This document shows positions 7,999-15,443 of a stretch of DNA of 25,862 nucleotides, one piece after another (the stretch's first letter is position 1; each line of letters starts with the position of its first letter). Below the pieces are notes generated by a model that saw only the letters and a program-made list of their open reading frames with translations, did no database searches and was not told where the DNA came from. The translations under genes and the position numbers were made by a program. The DNA comes from Flavobacteriaceae bacterium (GTDB taxonomy: Bacteria; Bacteroidota; Bacteroidia; Flavobacteriales; Flavobacteriaceae): NCBI GenBank assembly GCA_023700885.1, contig JAMPYA010000009.1, positions 1 to 25,862 on the forward strand, in the 5' to 3' direction.

Positions 7999-10407
7999 AT
8001 GAAACATCTTTTTACCCTAGCAGCCTTTTTATTAATGGCTATTTCTATTAAAGCACAAGAAAGTATTACGTATCAAAAACCACCAAAAGAAATATTAGAT
8101 TTGGTTGATGCTCCAATAGCACCTTCCGTTCGTATTGATGATAAAGGAGAATATGCGGTTCTATTGTATCGTGAAAATTTTAAAAGTATTGAAGAATTGT
8201 CAGAAAAAGAACTTCGTTTAGCCGGAATTAGAGTAAATCCAGTCATTAATTCTGTAACTGGACAAACTTATTTTATCGATGTTCAAATTAAAAAGGTAAG
8301 CAATGATCAAATACTTAAAGTACCCAACTTACCAAAAAATGCTAAAATGACAGGTTTTAATTGGTCACCAGATCAAAAATTGATGGCATTTACAAATACA
8401 ACCTCAACTGGTGTAGAATTATGGGTTTTGGATATCAAAACTGCAAGTGTAAAACAACTTACAAAAGCTAATTTAAACAACAATCTTGGGCGTTCATTTA
8501 CTTGGTTTAAAGACAGTAAGTCATTATTAGTTTCAATAGTTCCAGAAAACATAAAACCAATTTTAGACGGTGAAAAAGAAGTTCCTACCGGACCAACTAT
8601 TTCCTCCAATTTTGGAAGTAAAGCCCAAAACAGAACGTATCAAGATTTATTAAAAAATAAAATAGACGAAACTAATTTTGAAATACTTGCAACTGCTGAA
8701 CTTTATAAGATTGGCGTTGATGGCAGTCAAAAATTATGGAAAAATGCAGCTATGTATAGAGGAATCAATTTTTCTCCTAATGGCAATTATGTTTTAATAT
8801 CCGAAATGAAACGTCCTTTTTCCTATATTGTTCCGCTATCAAGATTTCCTTATGATGTAAATTTATATGATGTTTCTGGTAACTTTATTAAAAAAATTCA
8901 AGAAGTTCCATTAATCGAAGTGCTACCAAAAGGATTTATGGCTGTACAAAAAGGAATGCGCCAATTAAACTGGAGAAACGATCAGGGAGCTACTTTGGTA
9001 TGGACAGAAGCCTTAGATGGTGGTGATCCTGCAGTAATTGTTGATTTTAGAGATGAAGTTTTACAACTAATAGCTCCTTTTGATGGAAAACCTCAATCAA
9101 TCTTAAAGGTTAAAAACAGATTTAGCAACATTTATTGGGGAAATTCAAATACAGCTATTGCAGTTGATAATTGGAGAGATGACAGAAATACTAAAACTTA
9201 TGTATTTAACCCTTCCAACAATCAACAAAAACCGGTTGTTATTTCTGATAGAAATTACCAAGATACTTATAGTGACCCAGGAAATTTTGTTACTAAACGC
9301 AATGAATTTAGTGAAGATATTTTAGAACTTGATAATGATCATGTGTATTTAATTGGAGATGGATTCTCTGAAAAAGGTAAATTCCCTTTTGTAGATCAAT
9401 TAAACTTAAAAACACTTAAAACTAAACGCTTATATCAATCTAAATTAAACGATAAACTCGAAAATATTGTCAATTCTTTTAACATCAAAAAAGGAGAAAT
9501 ATTAGTGAGAATTGAATCAAAAAATGAATACCCAAATTATTACATCCGCAATTACAAGAAAAACACGCTGAAAGCTTTAACAAAGTTTGAAAATCCATAT
9601 AAGAGTTTACAATCTGTACACAGTGAAGTTTTAACCTATAAACGTGAAGACGGCTTAGATTTATCGGGCAAATTATATTTACCTGTTGGCTACGAAAAAG
9701 GAAAAAAATACCCAATGGTAATGTGGGCATATCCACGCGAATTTAAAGATAAAAGTAGTGCTGGACAGGTTACAGCTAATCCAAATGAATTTATTTACCC
9801 ATCTTATGGCTCACCAATTTATTGGGTAACTCGTGGTTATGTAGTGTTAGATGATGCGGCATTCCCAATTGTTGGAGAAGGAACTGAAGAACCTAATGAC
9901 ACTTTTGTTAAACAATTAGTAGGTAATGCAAAAGCGGCTATTGATGCTGTTGATAAATTAGGTTATATAGATAGAACAAAAGTAGCTGTTGGAGGTCACT
10001 CCTATGGTGCTTTCATGACAGCTAATCTATTATCTCATTCTGATTTATTTGCTGCCGGAATTGCTCGAAGCGGAGCTTACAATAGGACTTTAACACCATT
10101 TGGTTTTCAAGGTGAAGAACGCAATTATTGGGAAGCACCAGAAACTTATAATATCATGTCTCCTTTTATGAATGCACATAAAATGAAATACCCCTTACTT
10201 TTAGTTCATGGCGAAATTGATGACAATTCCGGTACATTTCCAGTTCAAAGTGAAAGATATTTCAATGCTTTAAAAGGATTAGGAGCAACCGTTCGTTATG
10301 TTGTTTTACCAAATGAAAAACACGGCTATAGAGCCAAAGAGTCTGTTTTGCATTTATTATGGGAACAAGATCAATGGTTAGAAACCTATGTAAAAAACAA
10401 GAAATAA
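7999..10407 (+). CDS. Secreted S9 family peptidase, glutamyl endopeptidase type
   Basis: I choose the ATG at 7999 (802 residues) rather than the in-frame TTG at 7972, because MKHLFTLAAFLLMAISIKAQ is a clean signal peptide ending in an AxA-like KAQ site. The protein has a long beta-propeller N-terminal region and a C-terminal alpha/beta-hydrolase domain. The catalytic triad is visible: Ser668 in GGHSYGAF, Asp741 in HGEIDD, and His775 in EKHGY. The segments AGQVTANPNEF, PIVGEGTEEPND, and GIARSGAYNRTLTPFGFQ closely resemble plant chloroplast glutamyl endopeptidase (MEROPS S9D), so cleavage after Glu is more likely than classic prolyl oligopeptidase activity. It probably digests peptides in the periplasm. 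The stop codon lies within an 8-bp tandem repeat, followed by a terminator. Confidence 0.88.
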   Translation: MKHLFTLAAFLLMAISIKAQESITYQKPPKEILDLVDAPIAPSVRIDDKGEYAVLLYRENFKSIEELSEKELRLAGIRVNPVINSVTGQTYFIDVQIKKVSNDQILKVPNLPKNAKMTGFNWSPDQKLMAFTNTTSTGVELWVLDIKTASVKQLTKANLNNNLGRSFTWFKDSKSLLVSIVPENIKPILDGEKEVPTGPTISSNFGSKAQNRTYQDLLKNKIDETNFEILATAELYKIGVDGSQKLWKNAAMYRGINFSPNGNYVLISEMKRPFSYIVPLSRFPYDVNLYDVSGNFIKKIQEVPLIEVLPKGFMAVQKGMRQLNWRNDQGATLVWTEALDGGDPAVIVDFRDEVLQLIAPFDGKPQSILKVKNRFSNIYWGNSNTAIAVDNWRDDRNTKTYVFNPSNNQQKPVVISDRNYQDTYSDPGNFVTKRNEFSEDILELDNDHVYLIGDGFSEKGKFPFVDQLNLKTLKTKRLYQSKLNDKLENIVNSFNIKKGEILVRIESKNEYPNYYIRNYKKNTLKALTKFENPYKSLQSVHSEVLTYKREDGLDLSGKLYLPVGYEKGKKYPMVMWAYPREFKDKSSAGQVTANPNEFIYPSYGSPIYWVTRGYVVLDDAAFPIVGEGTEEPNDTFVKQLVGNAKAAIDAVDKLGYIDRTKVAVGGHSYGAFMTANLLSHSDLFAAGIARSGAYNRTLTPFGFQGEERNYWEAPETYNIMSPFMNAHKMKYPLLLVHGEIDDNSGTFPVQSERYFNALKGLGATVRYVVLPNEKHGYRAKESVLHLLWEQDQWLETYVKNKK

Positions 10408-10446
10408 AGAAATAAAGAAATAAAGAAATAAAGAAATAAAGAAATA
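10401..10446. repeat. Tandem GAAATAAA octamer array
   Basis: Five perfect copies of GAAATAAA run from 10401 to 10440, followed by a partial copy to 10446. The first copy contains the TAA stop of the S9 peptidase gene. Because eight is not a multiple of three, the array places TAA in all three forward frames, so it forms a multi-frame stop before the terminator hairpin. Confidence 0.95.
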
Positions 10447-10449
10447 TAT

Positions 10450-10482
10450 AAAGAAGGCCATCAATTGATGGCCTTCTTTTTT
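10450..10482. terminator. Bidirectional terminator overlapping a stop codon
   Basis: Positions 10450-10479 are a perfect 30-bp palindrome (AAAGAAGGCCATC arms, AATT in the centre) followed by T-run to 10482, a classic intrinsic terminator for the S9 peptidase gene. The minus-strand barrel gene's TGA stop (10461-10463) and its last codons lie inside the stem, so on that strand the hairpin overlaps the coding end. Confidence 0.9.
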
Positions 10483-11195
10483 ACATTTAAAGAGTAAATT
10501 ATTTTCCCACCTACAAAAAAATCAGGTGATAAAAATCCTTTCCCTATATTCATTTCAAGTGACCAATCTTTATATAAATAACTAAATCCAACACTTTGAG
10601 TCCAATCAAAATCTCCGTGATATTCACCCGTATTTTCTGTAAATAATACTAAATTTTGATTTAAAACATATTGCAAATTTCCAATATAAAAATATTTATC
10701 GGTTTTATCCATATCTCTAATATAACCTACATTATAATTCAAAATCCATTTTTCAGTAAGGGTATTAGACAAATTTAAACTAGTAACGAATCCCATTTTT
10801 TGGACCTCTTTATGCACATCAACCAGAGGAAAAAGAATGTTAATTTGAAATGCAAGTTCAGGTGTTATACCTTTTTCATCGCATATATTTTTAATAACAC
10901 CTATTTTAAAATGATTGAATTGATGATGATTTGAATCTAAATTATCTTTTAAAAACTCTTTTTCCCTTACGTTAGAAAATGCCATATTTATTTCGGTTTG
11001 CATTCCTAATCCATAACGAACTAATAGATTAGTCAAATTCCAATTCTTAATTTTGACACCTCCAGAACCATCAACAGCATAAAATACTTCTGTTTCTATT
11101 GTCAAATAATTTTTCTCAGCAGCTTTAGACGATTCAACAGTCTGAGTAAAAGTTAAAAGGGGGAGTAAAATAAATATATAAACAAATGTTTTCAT
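10461..11195 (-). CDS. Putative outer-membrane beta-barrel protein (MetA-pathway-like)
   Basis: The 244-residue protein has a signal peptide (MKTFVYIFILLPLLTFTQ) and then alternating hydrophobic/polar strands rich in Tyr, Trp, Asn and Gly, ending in KIIYSLNVKK, which is typical of an outer-membrane barrel. RYGLGMQTEINMAFSN, TPELAFQINILFP, and SVGFSYLYKDWSLEMNIGKGFLSPDFFVGGKI resemble the Phenol_MetA_deg/transporter-like group of small barrels, whose cargo is generally unknown. It stands alone on the minus strand, with its stop codon inside the terminator hairpin. A perfect palindrome lies 43 bp ahead of its start, suggesting regulated expression. The barrel call is inference from composition; the family call is moderate. 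Confidence 0.6.
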   Translation of the reverse strand: MKTFVYIFILLPLLTFTQTVESSKAAEKNYLTIETEVFYAVDGSGGVKIKNWNLTNLLVRYGLGMQTEINMAFSNVREKEFLKDNLDSNHHQFNHFKIGVIKNICDEKGITPELAFQINILFPLVDVHKEVQKMGFVTSLNLSNTLTEKWILNYNVGYIRDMDKTDKYFYIGNLQYVLNQNLVLFTENTGEYHGDFDWTQSVGFSYLYKDWSLEMNIGKGFLSPDFFVGGKIIYSLNVKKKAIN

Positions 11196-11237
11196 TATTT
11201 TTATTTAGACTCAGTAAAAATAAGAAGTAGCTATTAT

Positions 11238-11265
11238 TTAAACCATGACAATTGTCATGGTTTAA
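11238..11265. promoter_or_regulatory. Perfect 28-bp palindrome, probable operator
   Basis: The two 14-base halves are exact reverse complements, with centre ATGACAATTGTCAT between outer AAACC/GGTTT arms. It lies 43 bp upstream of the minus-strand barrel gene, in the expected promoter region. On the plus strand it is followed by TTATTTTTTT and could look like a terminator, but there is no plus-strand gene left to terminate, so an operator is the better reading. Confidence 0.6.
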
Positions 11266-11279
11266 TTATTTTTTTAAGT

Positions 11280-11294
11280 ATGTCATCTTGACAT
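11280..11294. promoter_or_regulatory. Inverted repeat ATGTCA-N3-TGACAT
   Basis: This shorter inverted repeat has half-sites related to the inner halves of the adjacent 28-bp palindrome (ATGACA/TGTCAT); the two centres are about 36 bp apart. It may be a second binding site for the same regulator. No regulator gene is in the window. Confidence 0.4.
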
Positions 11295-11330
11295 TTAAAA
11301 TTTTCACTTTAAGGAACTATAAATAACAAA

Positions 11331-11352
11331 AAAGAGGGCTTTTGCCCTCTTT
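11331..11352 (-). terminator. Intrinsic terminator of the OmpA/lipocalin operon
   Basis: A nine-base-pair stem (AAAGAGGGC paired with GCCCTCTTT) with a TTTT loop is followed on the minus strand by a T-rich tail. It lies 32 bp beyond the OmpA-family stop codon. Confidence 0.9.
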
Positions 11353-11384
11353 ATAATAATTAACTTATATAAAAAAATCATTTC

Positions 11385-12080
11385 TTATATTCCTCCTTCT
11401 TTCTTAGCTTCTTCAATCATTTTTTCATTGGCAGTAATAGCAAATTCAACTCTTCTATTCTGACTTCTTCCCTCTAGGGTTTCATTAGTTGCAATAGGAT
11501 CATTTACACCCATACCCACAGTTTTAAAGCGGTCGCCAACTAATCCCTTAGATATTAAATACTTTTTAACTGAGGCTGCTCTTTGCTCAGATAATGTCTG
11601 ATTATATGCTACTTTACCAGTACTATCGGTATAACCATATATCATGATATCAGTATCTGCATAACTTTGAAATACAGAAACTAGTTTATCTAAATTAGCT
11701 TTTGCAGAAGGCGTTAAAGTCGATTTATTAGTATCAAATCGAACTGCATTTTCTCCTAAAACCAATTTAATTCCTTCTCCTATTCTTTCAACTTCAGCAC
11801 CCGGAACTGCTTGTTCAATTTCACGAGCTTGTTTGTCCATTTTATTACCAATTACCCCACCTATTACTCCACCAACAACTCCCCCTAAAACGGCGCCTTC
11901 GGCTCCTTTATCTCCTTTTCCTAATTTATCACCTAAAATCCCACCAATTACTGCACCAGAAACCACTCCAATACCAGCACCTCTTTGCGTATTACTCGTG
12001 TTTTTCATCGCTTCACAACCACTTAAAGTGATACCTAAAATTAGCGAAATAGATATCAATAAACTTGCATATTTTTTCAT
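11385..12080 (-). CDS. OmpA-family lipoprotein with glycine zipper
   Basis: The 231-residue protein carries a lipobox LSGC with lipid-attachment Cys22. Residues 34-78 are a glycine-zipper membrane segment (repeated GAxxGG patterns such as GAVIGGILG and GGVVGGVIGGVIG), and residues 108-216 are an OmpA-like peptidoglycan-binding domain. The OmpA motifs are visible: VRFDTNKSTLTPSAKANLDKL, GYTDSTG with Asp152, YNQTLSEQRAASVKKYL, and NRRVEFAI with Arg209/Arg210; the Asp and Arg are the residues that contact diaminopimelate in this family. It should sit in the outer membrane and tether it to peptidoglycan. The upstream lipocalin-like gene ends just 15 bp before it, so the two form an operon. Confidence 0.9.
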   Translation of the reverse strand: MKKYASLLISISLILGITLSGCEAMKNTSNTQRGAGIGVVSGAVIGGILGDKLGKGDKGAEGAVLGGVVGGVIGGVIGNKMDKQAREIEQAVPGAEVERIGEGIKLVLGENAVRFDTNKSTLTPSAKANLDKLVSVFQSYADTDIMIYGYTDSTGKVAYNQTLSEQRAASVKKYLISKGLVGDRFKTVGMGVNDPIATNETLEGRSQNRRVEFAITANEKMIEEAKKEGGI

Positions 12081-12095
12081 TTTCTTAGTTTTTAA

Positions 12096-12560
12096 TTAGT
12101 TTTTTTCAAATTGATATGTAAGGTCTTTCCATTGTCCAGCAACATTTATTTTATCTATTAACTCAAATGAATTTTCAGTTAAATTAGCTACTTTCAATAT
12201 ATAACCTTCATTTACTTTTTTAGCTTTTTCGTTATTTAAAATTTTCATTACAAAATTTCCTTCCTTATTGATAAACCAAGTAATTGGAGATGCAAATGAG
12301 GGACATTCTTCTGCATTTAATTTCATCTCACCCTTATTGTTGTTGGATACAAATTTCCAAGTACTGCCCACAAAACAGTTAGAATCTGCTAATTCAAAGG
12401 AAGTAACTTTAAAATAATCTGAACCAGAAAAAATAACAGCGGTTATTGTCCAGTTCCCTTTTATCATGGATTCTGTCTTATTATCCAACTGAGTTGCTTG
12501 TTGAGTTTTACATCCCAAAACAAATAACAATAAGACTGCAAAGAAGATTGTATTTTTCAT
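12096..12560 (-). CDS. Lipocalin-like lipoprotein
   Basis: The 154-residue protein begins with a lipoprotein signal ending VLGC (Cys17). After a short linker comes IKGNWTITAVIFSG (34-47), the GxW start of a lipocalin-type barrel, then strands including CFVGSTWKFVSNNNKGEM, PITWFIN, and a C-terminal WKDLTYQFEK. These fit the lipocalin-like domain lipoproteins common in Flavobacteriia, though no ligand is known. It is the first gene of a two-gene operon with the OmpA-family lipoprotein 15 bp downstream. A TATATTTG element on the minus strand at 12684-12691 is a possible promoter, which would give a leader of about 120 bases. Confidence 0.75.
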   Translation of the reverse strand: MKNTIFFAVLLLFVLGCKTQQATQLDNKTESMIKGNWTITAVIFSGSDYFKVTSFELADSNCFVGSTWKFVSNNNKGEMKLNAEECPSFASPITWFINKEGNFVMKILNNEKAKKVNEGYILKVANLTENSFELIDKINVAGQWKDLTYQFEKN

Positions 12561-12683
12561 ATGCTTTTGATATTAAATTAGTTTTATTAATTTCAGAATA
12601 ATACACCCTATGAATACTCAACATATATTGAATGTTAAATAAAACGCAAGGTTTTTAAGTCTTAATAAATTTCTAGTTAAACT

Positions 12684-12691
12684 CAAATATA
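12684..12691 (-). promoter_or_regulatory. Putative -7 element upstream of lipocalin/OmpA operon
   Basis: Reading the minus strand, these bases are TATATTTG, an exact match to TAnnTTTG. I do not see a well-spaced TTG upstream, and the leader to the lipocalin gene would be long, so confidence is limited. Confidence 0.35.
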
Positions 12692-12748
12692 CAACTCTTC
12701 ACGCAATTTTTCCTTTTTTACTAGTCAATATTTTTTAAAAATGCCAAC

Positions 12749-12780
12749 TTGTCACCTAAAATTTTTTGGTATTTTTTTTG
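12749..12780 (+). promoter_or_regulatory. Putative htpG promoter
   Basis: TTG at 12749-12751 is followed after 18 bases by TATTTTTT (12770-12777), seven of eight matches to TAnnTTTG. A transcript starting near 12785 would have a leader of about 45 bases. The TTGTCA around the -33 element might matter for heat-shock control, but I cannot name a regulator from the sequence. Confidence 0.35.
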
Positions 12781-12828
12781 AACAATAGAATGTAGTAAAA
12801 TGAAATTAAAATTTAAATAATAAGATCT

Positions 12829-14712
12829 ATGACCAAAGGTAACATTAACATTAAAGCGGAAAATATTTTTCCGATTATCAAAAAATTCCTGTATTCAGAT
12901 CACGAAATATTTCTAAGAGAATTGGTTTCTAACGCTACAGATGCTACCATGAAGTTAAAACATTTAACAACAATTGGTGAAGCAAAAGTTGAATATGGCA
13001 ATCCGATAATTGAAATAAAAGTTGATAAGGAAAATCTGAAAATTCATATTATAGACCAAGGAATTGGTATGACCCAAGAAGAGGTTGAAAAATACATCAA
13101 CCAAATTGCGTTTTCTGGTGCCGAAGAGTTTGTTGCTAAATACAAAGAGAAAATTCCGGAAAATGGCATTATTGGTCATTTCGGATTAGGATTTTACTCT
13201 GCCTTTATGGTTGCTCGCAAAGTTGAAATTTTCACAAAATCTTATTTACCAGACAGCAAAGCGGTTCGTTGGGAGTGTGATGGAAGTCCAGAATACAACA
13301 TAGAAGAAACCGATAAAACTGAAAGAGGAACTGAAATTATTTTACATATAGCAGAAGATTCTACCGAGTTTCTAGAAGAAAGCCGAATTAAATCATTGCT
13401 GAATAAATACAATAAATTCATGCCTATTCCGATTAAATTTGGAACTAAAGTAGAAACGGTAAAAACTGGTGAAGGTGATGATGCAAAAGAAGAAAAAATT
13501 ACAGTTGATAATATTGTAAACAATCCGAATCCGGCGTGGACCAAAGCTCCAACCGATTTAACCGATGAAGATTACAAAGCGTTTTATCATGAGTTATATC
13601 CGATGCAATTTGAAGAACCTTTATTCAACATCCATTTAAATGTAGATTATCCATTCAATTTAACAGGAATTTTATACTTCCCAAAAATCAGTAAAGCAAT
13701 TGATCCGCAACGCGATAAAATTCAATTGTATCAAAATCAGGTATTTGTAACCGATAATGTAGAAGGAATAGTTCCTGATTTCTTACAGATGTTGAAAGGG
13801 GTAATTGATTCTCCGGATATTCCTTTAAACGTATCACGTTCCTACTTACAGTCAGATGCTGCTGTTAAAAAAATATCAACCTATATTACCCGTAAAGTAG
13901 CTGATAAATTGGTTTCTCTATTTAAAGATGATCGAAAATCTTTTGAAGAGAAATGGGAAGACATTAAGATTATTATTGAATACGGAATGTTATCTGAAGA
14001 AAAATTCTTCGAAAAATCTGATAAGTTTGCCTTATACCCTACTGTTGATGGCACATACTACATTTGGGATGAATTAATCGATAAAATTAAAGATCATCAA
14101 ACTGACAAAGACGGGACAACGGTTATTTTATACGCATCTGATAAAAAATCACAGCACAGTTTTATTGAAACCGCAAAGGAAAAAGCTTATGAAGTATTGT
14201 TGTTAGACTCTCCAATTGTTTCACATCTACTTCAAAAATTAGAAACTTCTAAAGAAAAAATCCATTTTACACGTGTAGATGCTGATCATATAGATAATCT
14301 TATCAAAAAGGATGAACCAAAAATTAGCAAATTAACAGAGGAAGAACAAACAGCATTAAAACCAATTCTTGAAGAAGTAATTAGCAATAAAAACTTTACG
14401 GTTACTATGGAAGCATTAGATTCTAATGCAAATCCGTTTATGATTACTCAACCAGAATTTATGCGTCGTATGAAAGAAATGAGTGCCACAGGTGGAGGTG
14501 GCATGTTTGGAATGGGTAATTTCCCTGAAATGTATACTTTGGTTGTTAACACAAACAATGATTTAGTAAACGAAATTCTACAAACTAAAACCAAAAAGAA
14601 ACAAGAAAAACTGATTAAACAATCATTTGATTTAGCGCGTTTATCGCAAAATTTATTACATGGAGAAGAATTAACTAATTTTATTAAACGCAGTTTTGAG
14701 TTGATAAAATAA
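12829..14712 (+). CDS. htpG: Molecular chaperone HtpG (Hsp90)
   Basis: The 627-residue protein is a complete bacterial Hsp90, an ATP-driven cytosolic chaperone dimer for client folding. The GHKL ATPase domain shows FLRELVSNATDA (28-39, with catalytic Glu31 and Asn35), DQGIGM (76-81) and the glycine-rich lid GHFGLGFYSAF (116-126). The middle domain has PLNVSRSYLQSD, with the arginine that completes the ATPase site. The C-terminal dimerisation region holds a glycine/methionine-rich stretch, ATGGGGMFGMGNF (553-565), which I think is a Bacteroidota-type feature rather than a defect. It starts at an ATG with no competing start. It appears monocistronic and is followed by the first copy of the repeated terminator. 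Confidence 0.97.
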   Translation: MTKGNINIKAENIFPIIKKFLYSDHEIFLRELVSNATDATMKLKHLTTIGEAKVEYGNPIIEIKVDKENLKIHIIDQGIGMTQEEVEKYINQIAFSGAEEFVAKYKEKIPENGIIGHFGLGFYSAFMVARKVEIFTKSYLPDSKAVRWECDGSPEYNIEETDKTERGTEIILHIAEDSTEFLEESRIKSLLNKYNKFMPIPIKFGTKVETVKTGEGDDAKEEKITVDNIVNNPNPAWTKAPTDLTDEDYKAFYHELYPMQFEEPLFNIHLNVDYPFNLTGILYFPKISKAIDPQRDKIQLYQNQVFVTDNVEGIVPDFLQMLKGVIDSPDIPLNVSRSYLQSDAAVKKISTYITRKVADKLVSLFKDDRKSFEEKWEDIKIIIEYGMLSEEKFFEKSDKFALYPTVDGTYYIWDELIDKIKDHQTDKDGTTVILYASDKKSQHSFIETAKEKAYEVLLLDSPIVSHLLQKLETSKEKIHFTRVDADHIDNLIKKDEPKISKLTEEEQTALKPILEEVISNKNFTVTMEALDSNANPFMITQPEFMRRMKEMSATGGGGMFGMGNFPEMYTLVVNTNNDLVNEILQTKTKKKQEKLIKQSFDLARLSQNLLHGEELTNFIKRSFELIK

Positions 14713-14726
14713 ATGCTTCAATCCAA
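14711..14726 (+). repeat. 16-bp half-copy of the repeated terminator
   Basis: AAATGCTTCAATCCAA begins at the last bases of the htpG stop codon and matches the left arm and loop of the downstream hairpin at 21322-21337 at all 16 positions. It matches the adjacent htpG terminator (14748-14763) at only 14 of 16. The pairing right arm is absent here. Confidence 0.8.
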
Positions 14727-14728
14727 AT

Positions 14729-14781
14729 AGTTTAACAAACAATTATAAAATGCTTCAATTTAATTGAGGCATTTTTGTTTA
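14729..14781 (+). repeat. 53-bp direct repeat, copy 1 (left)
   Basis: This segment runs from AGTTTAACAAAC through an intrinsic terminator to GTTTA, and is identical to 21303-21355 at 50 of 53 positions. The identity includes 18 bases ahead of the hairpin that are not needed for termination. The two copies bracket the four-gene metal-efflux cluster. Confidence 0.9.
14747..14776 (+). terminator. htpG intrinsic terminator
   Basis: A 12-bp stem (AAAATGCTTCAA with TTGAGGCATTTT) with loop TTTAA and one G-T wobble is followed by T's. In the second copy, an A in place of the wobble G restores normal pairing. Confidence 0.88.
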
Positions 14782-14888
14782 ATTATATCACAATATAACA
14801 ATTAACTGAAAATAAGTAATATCATTAAAAAAATTAGCTATATTAAAAATTCACAAGTTTTTGTCTACATTTACATTTTAATTCAAAA

Positions 14889-15347
14889 ATGCTTAAGAAA
14901 TATATAGCCATATTTTTTATCCTATTAGCTAATATTATATTATTAGCTCATTCTGCTAGAATTCATCATCATTATGGTAATGTAGCAGATGAAAATATTT
15001 CACATAATTTATCAAATTACAATACTAATCACTCCAACAAACATCTTCATCAACATCAACATCCTACAGAAAGTGATCTGGGAAATCATTTAGAAACTGA
15101 GCATGAACACGATTTTCCGCAACATTATCACACTGTTTTAACTGATTTTTTTATTGTTAAATCGGTAAATCAAATTGCTGTATCAAAAACAATTAAAAAA
15201 ACGGATATTATTGTTTTTTCCATTACCGAACTCAATGATTTATATGCAGAACCTACACTAGAATCTGTTTATAGTAAAGATCCTTTTCAAATAAGGTCAC
15301 TTTTTAATCCAAGTACTTTTTGCTTACGGGGGCCTCCTGTTATTTAA
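14889..15347 (+). CDS. His-rich small exported protein ahead of metal-efflux genes
   Basis: I do not recognise a named family. The 152-residue product has an N-terminal hydrophobic segment (residues 5-20, a signal peptide or anchor), then a histidine-rich region with 15 His between residues 21 and 81, including HHH at 26-28, HLHQHQH at 52-58, HEH at 72-74 and HYH at 79-81. The rest (83-152) is less unusual and ends FCLRGPPVI. The His clusters suggest binding of divalent or copper ions in the periplasm, and its place as first gene before the adaptor/pump/OMF genes suggests it delivers metal to, or buffers metal for, the pump. This is inference from composition and position. It is 96 bp from the adaptor gene with no terminator between. 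Confidence 0.6.
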   Translation: MLKKYIAIFFILLANIILLAHSARIHHHYGNVADENISHNLSNYNTNHSNKHLHQHQHPTESDLGNHLETEHEHDFPQHYHTVLTDFFIVKSVNQIAVSKTIKKTDIIVFSITELNDLYAEPTLESVYSKDPFQIRSLFNPSTFCLRGPPVI

Positions 15348-15443
15348 TTTCCACCATTTTTTAAATGCCAATTATGTGAATTATACTCGCATAAAACTGC
15401 GCATTAATCCATCAATAATTATTAAAATTTAAACCATTATACA

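Noticed and set aside
10401..10446. GAAATAAA repeats considered as a CRISPR or origin iteron array
   Set aside because: Units are only 8 bp, contiguous without spacers, and sit at a gene end before a terminator with no cas or replication genes nearby.
11238..11275. Palindrome plus T-run read as a plus-strand terminator
   Set aside because: The last plus-strand gene already ends at the 10450-10482 terminator, and no plus-strand gene lies between; an operator for the minus-strand gene fits better, though it is not excluded.
11833..12099. Proline-rich plus-strand reading frame
   Set aside because: It is the antisense of the glycine-zipper segment of the OmpA-family gene; the Pro repeats simply mirror Gly codons.
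13242..13544. Minus-strand reading frame inside htpG
   Set aside because: It lies fully inside a well-conserved gene, has no recognisable family and no promoter or export signal.
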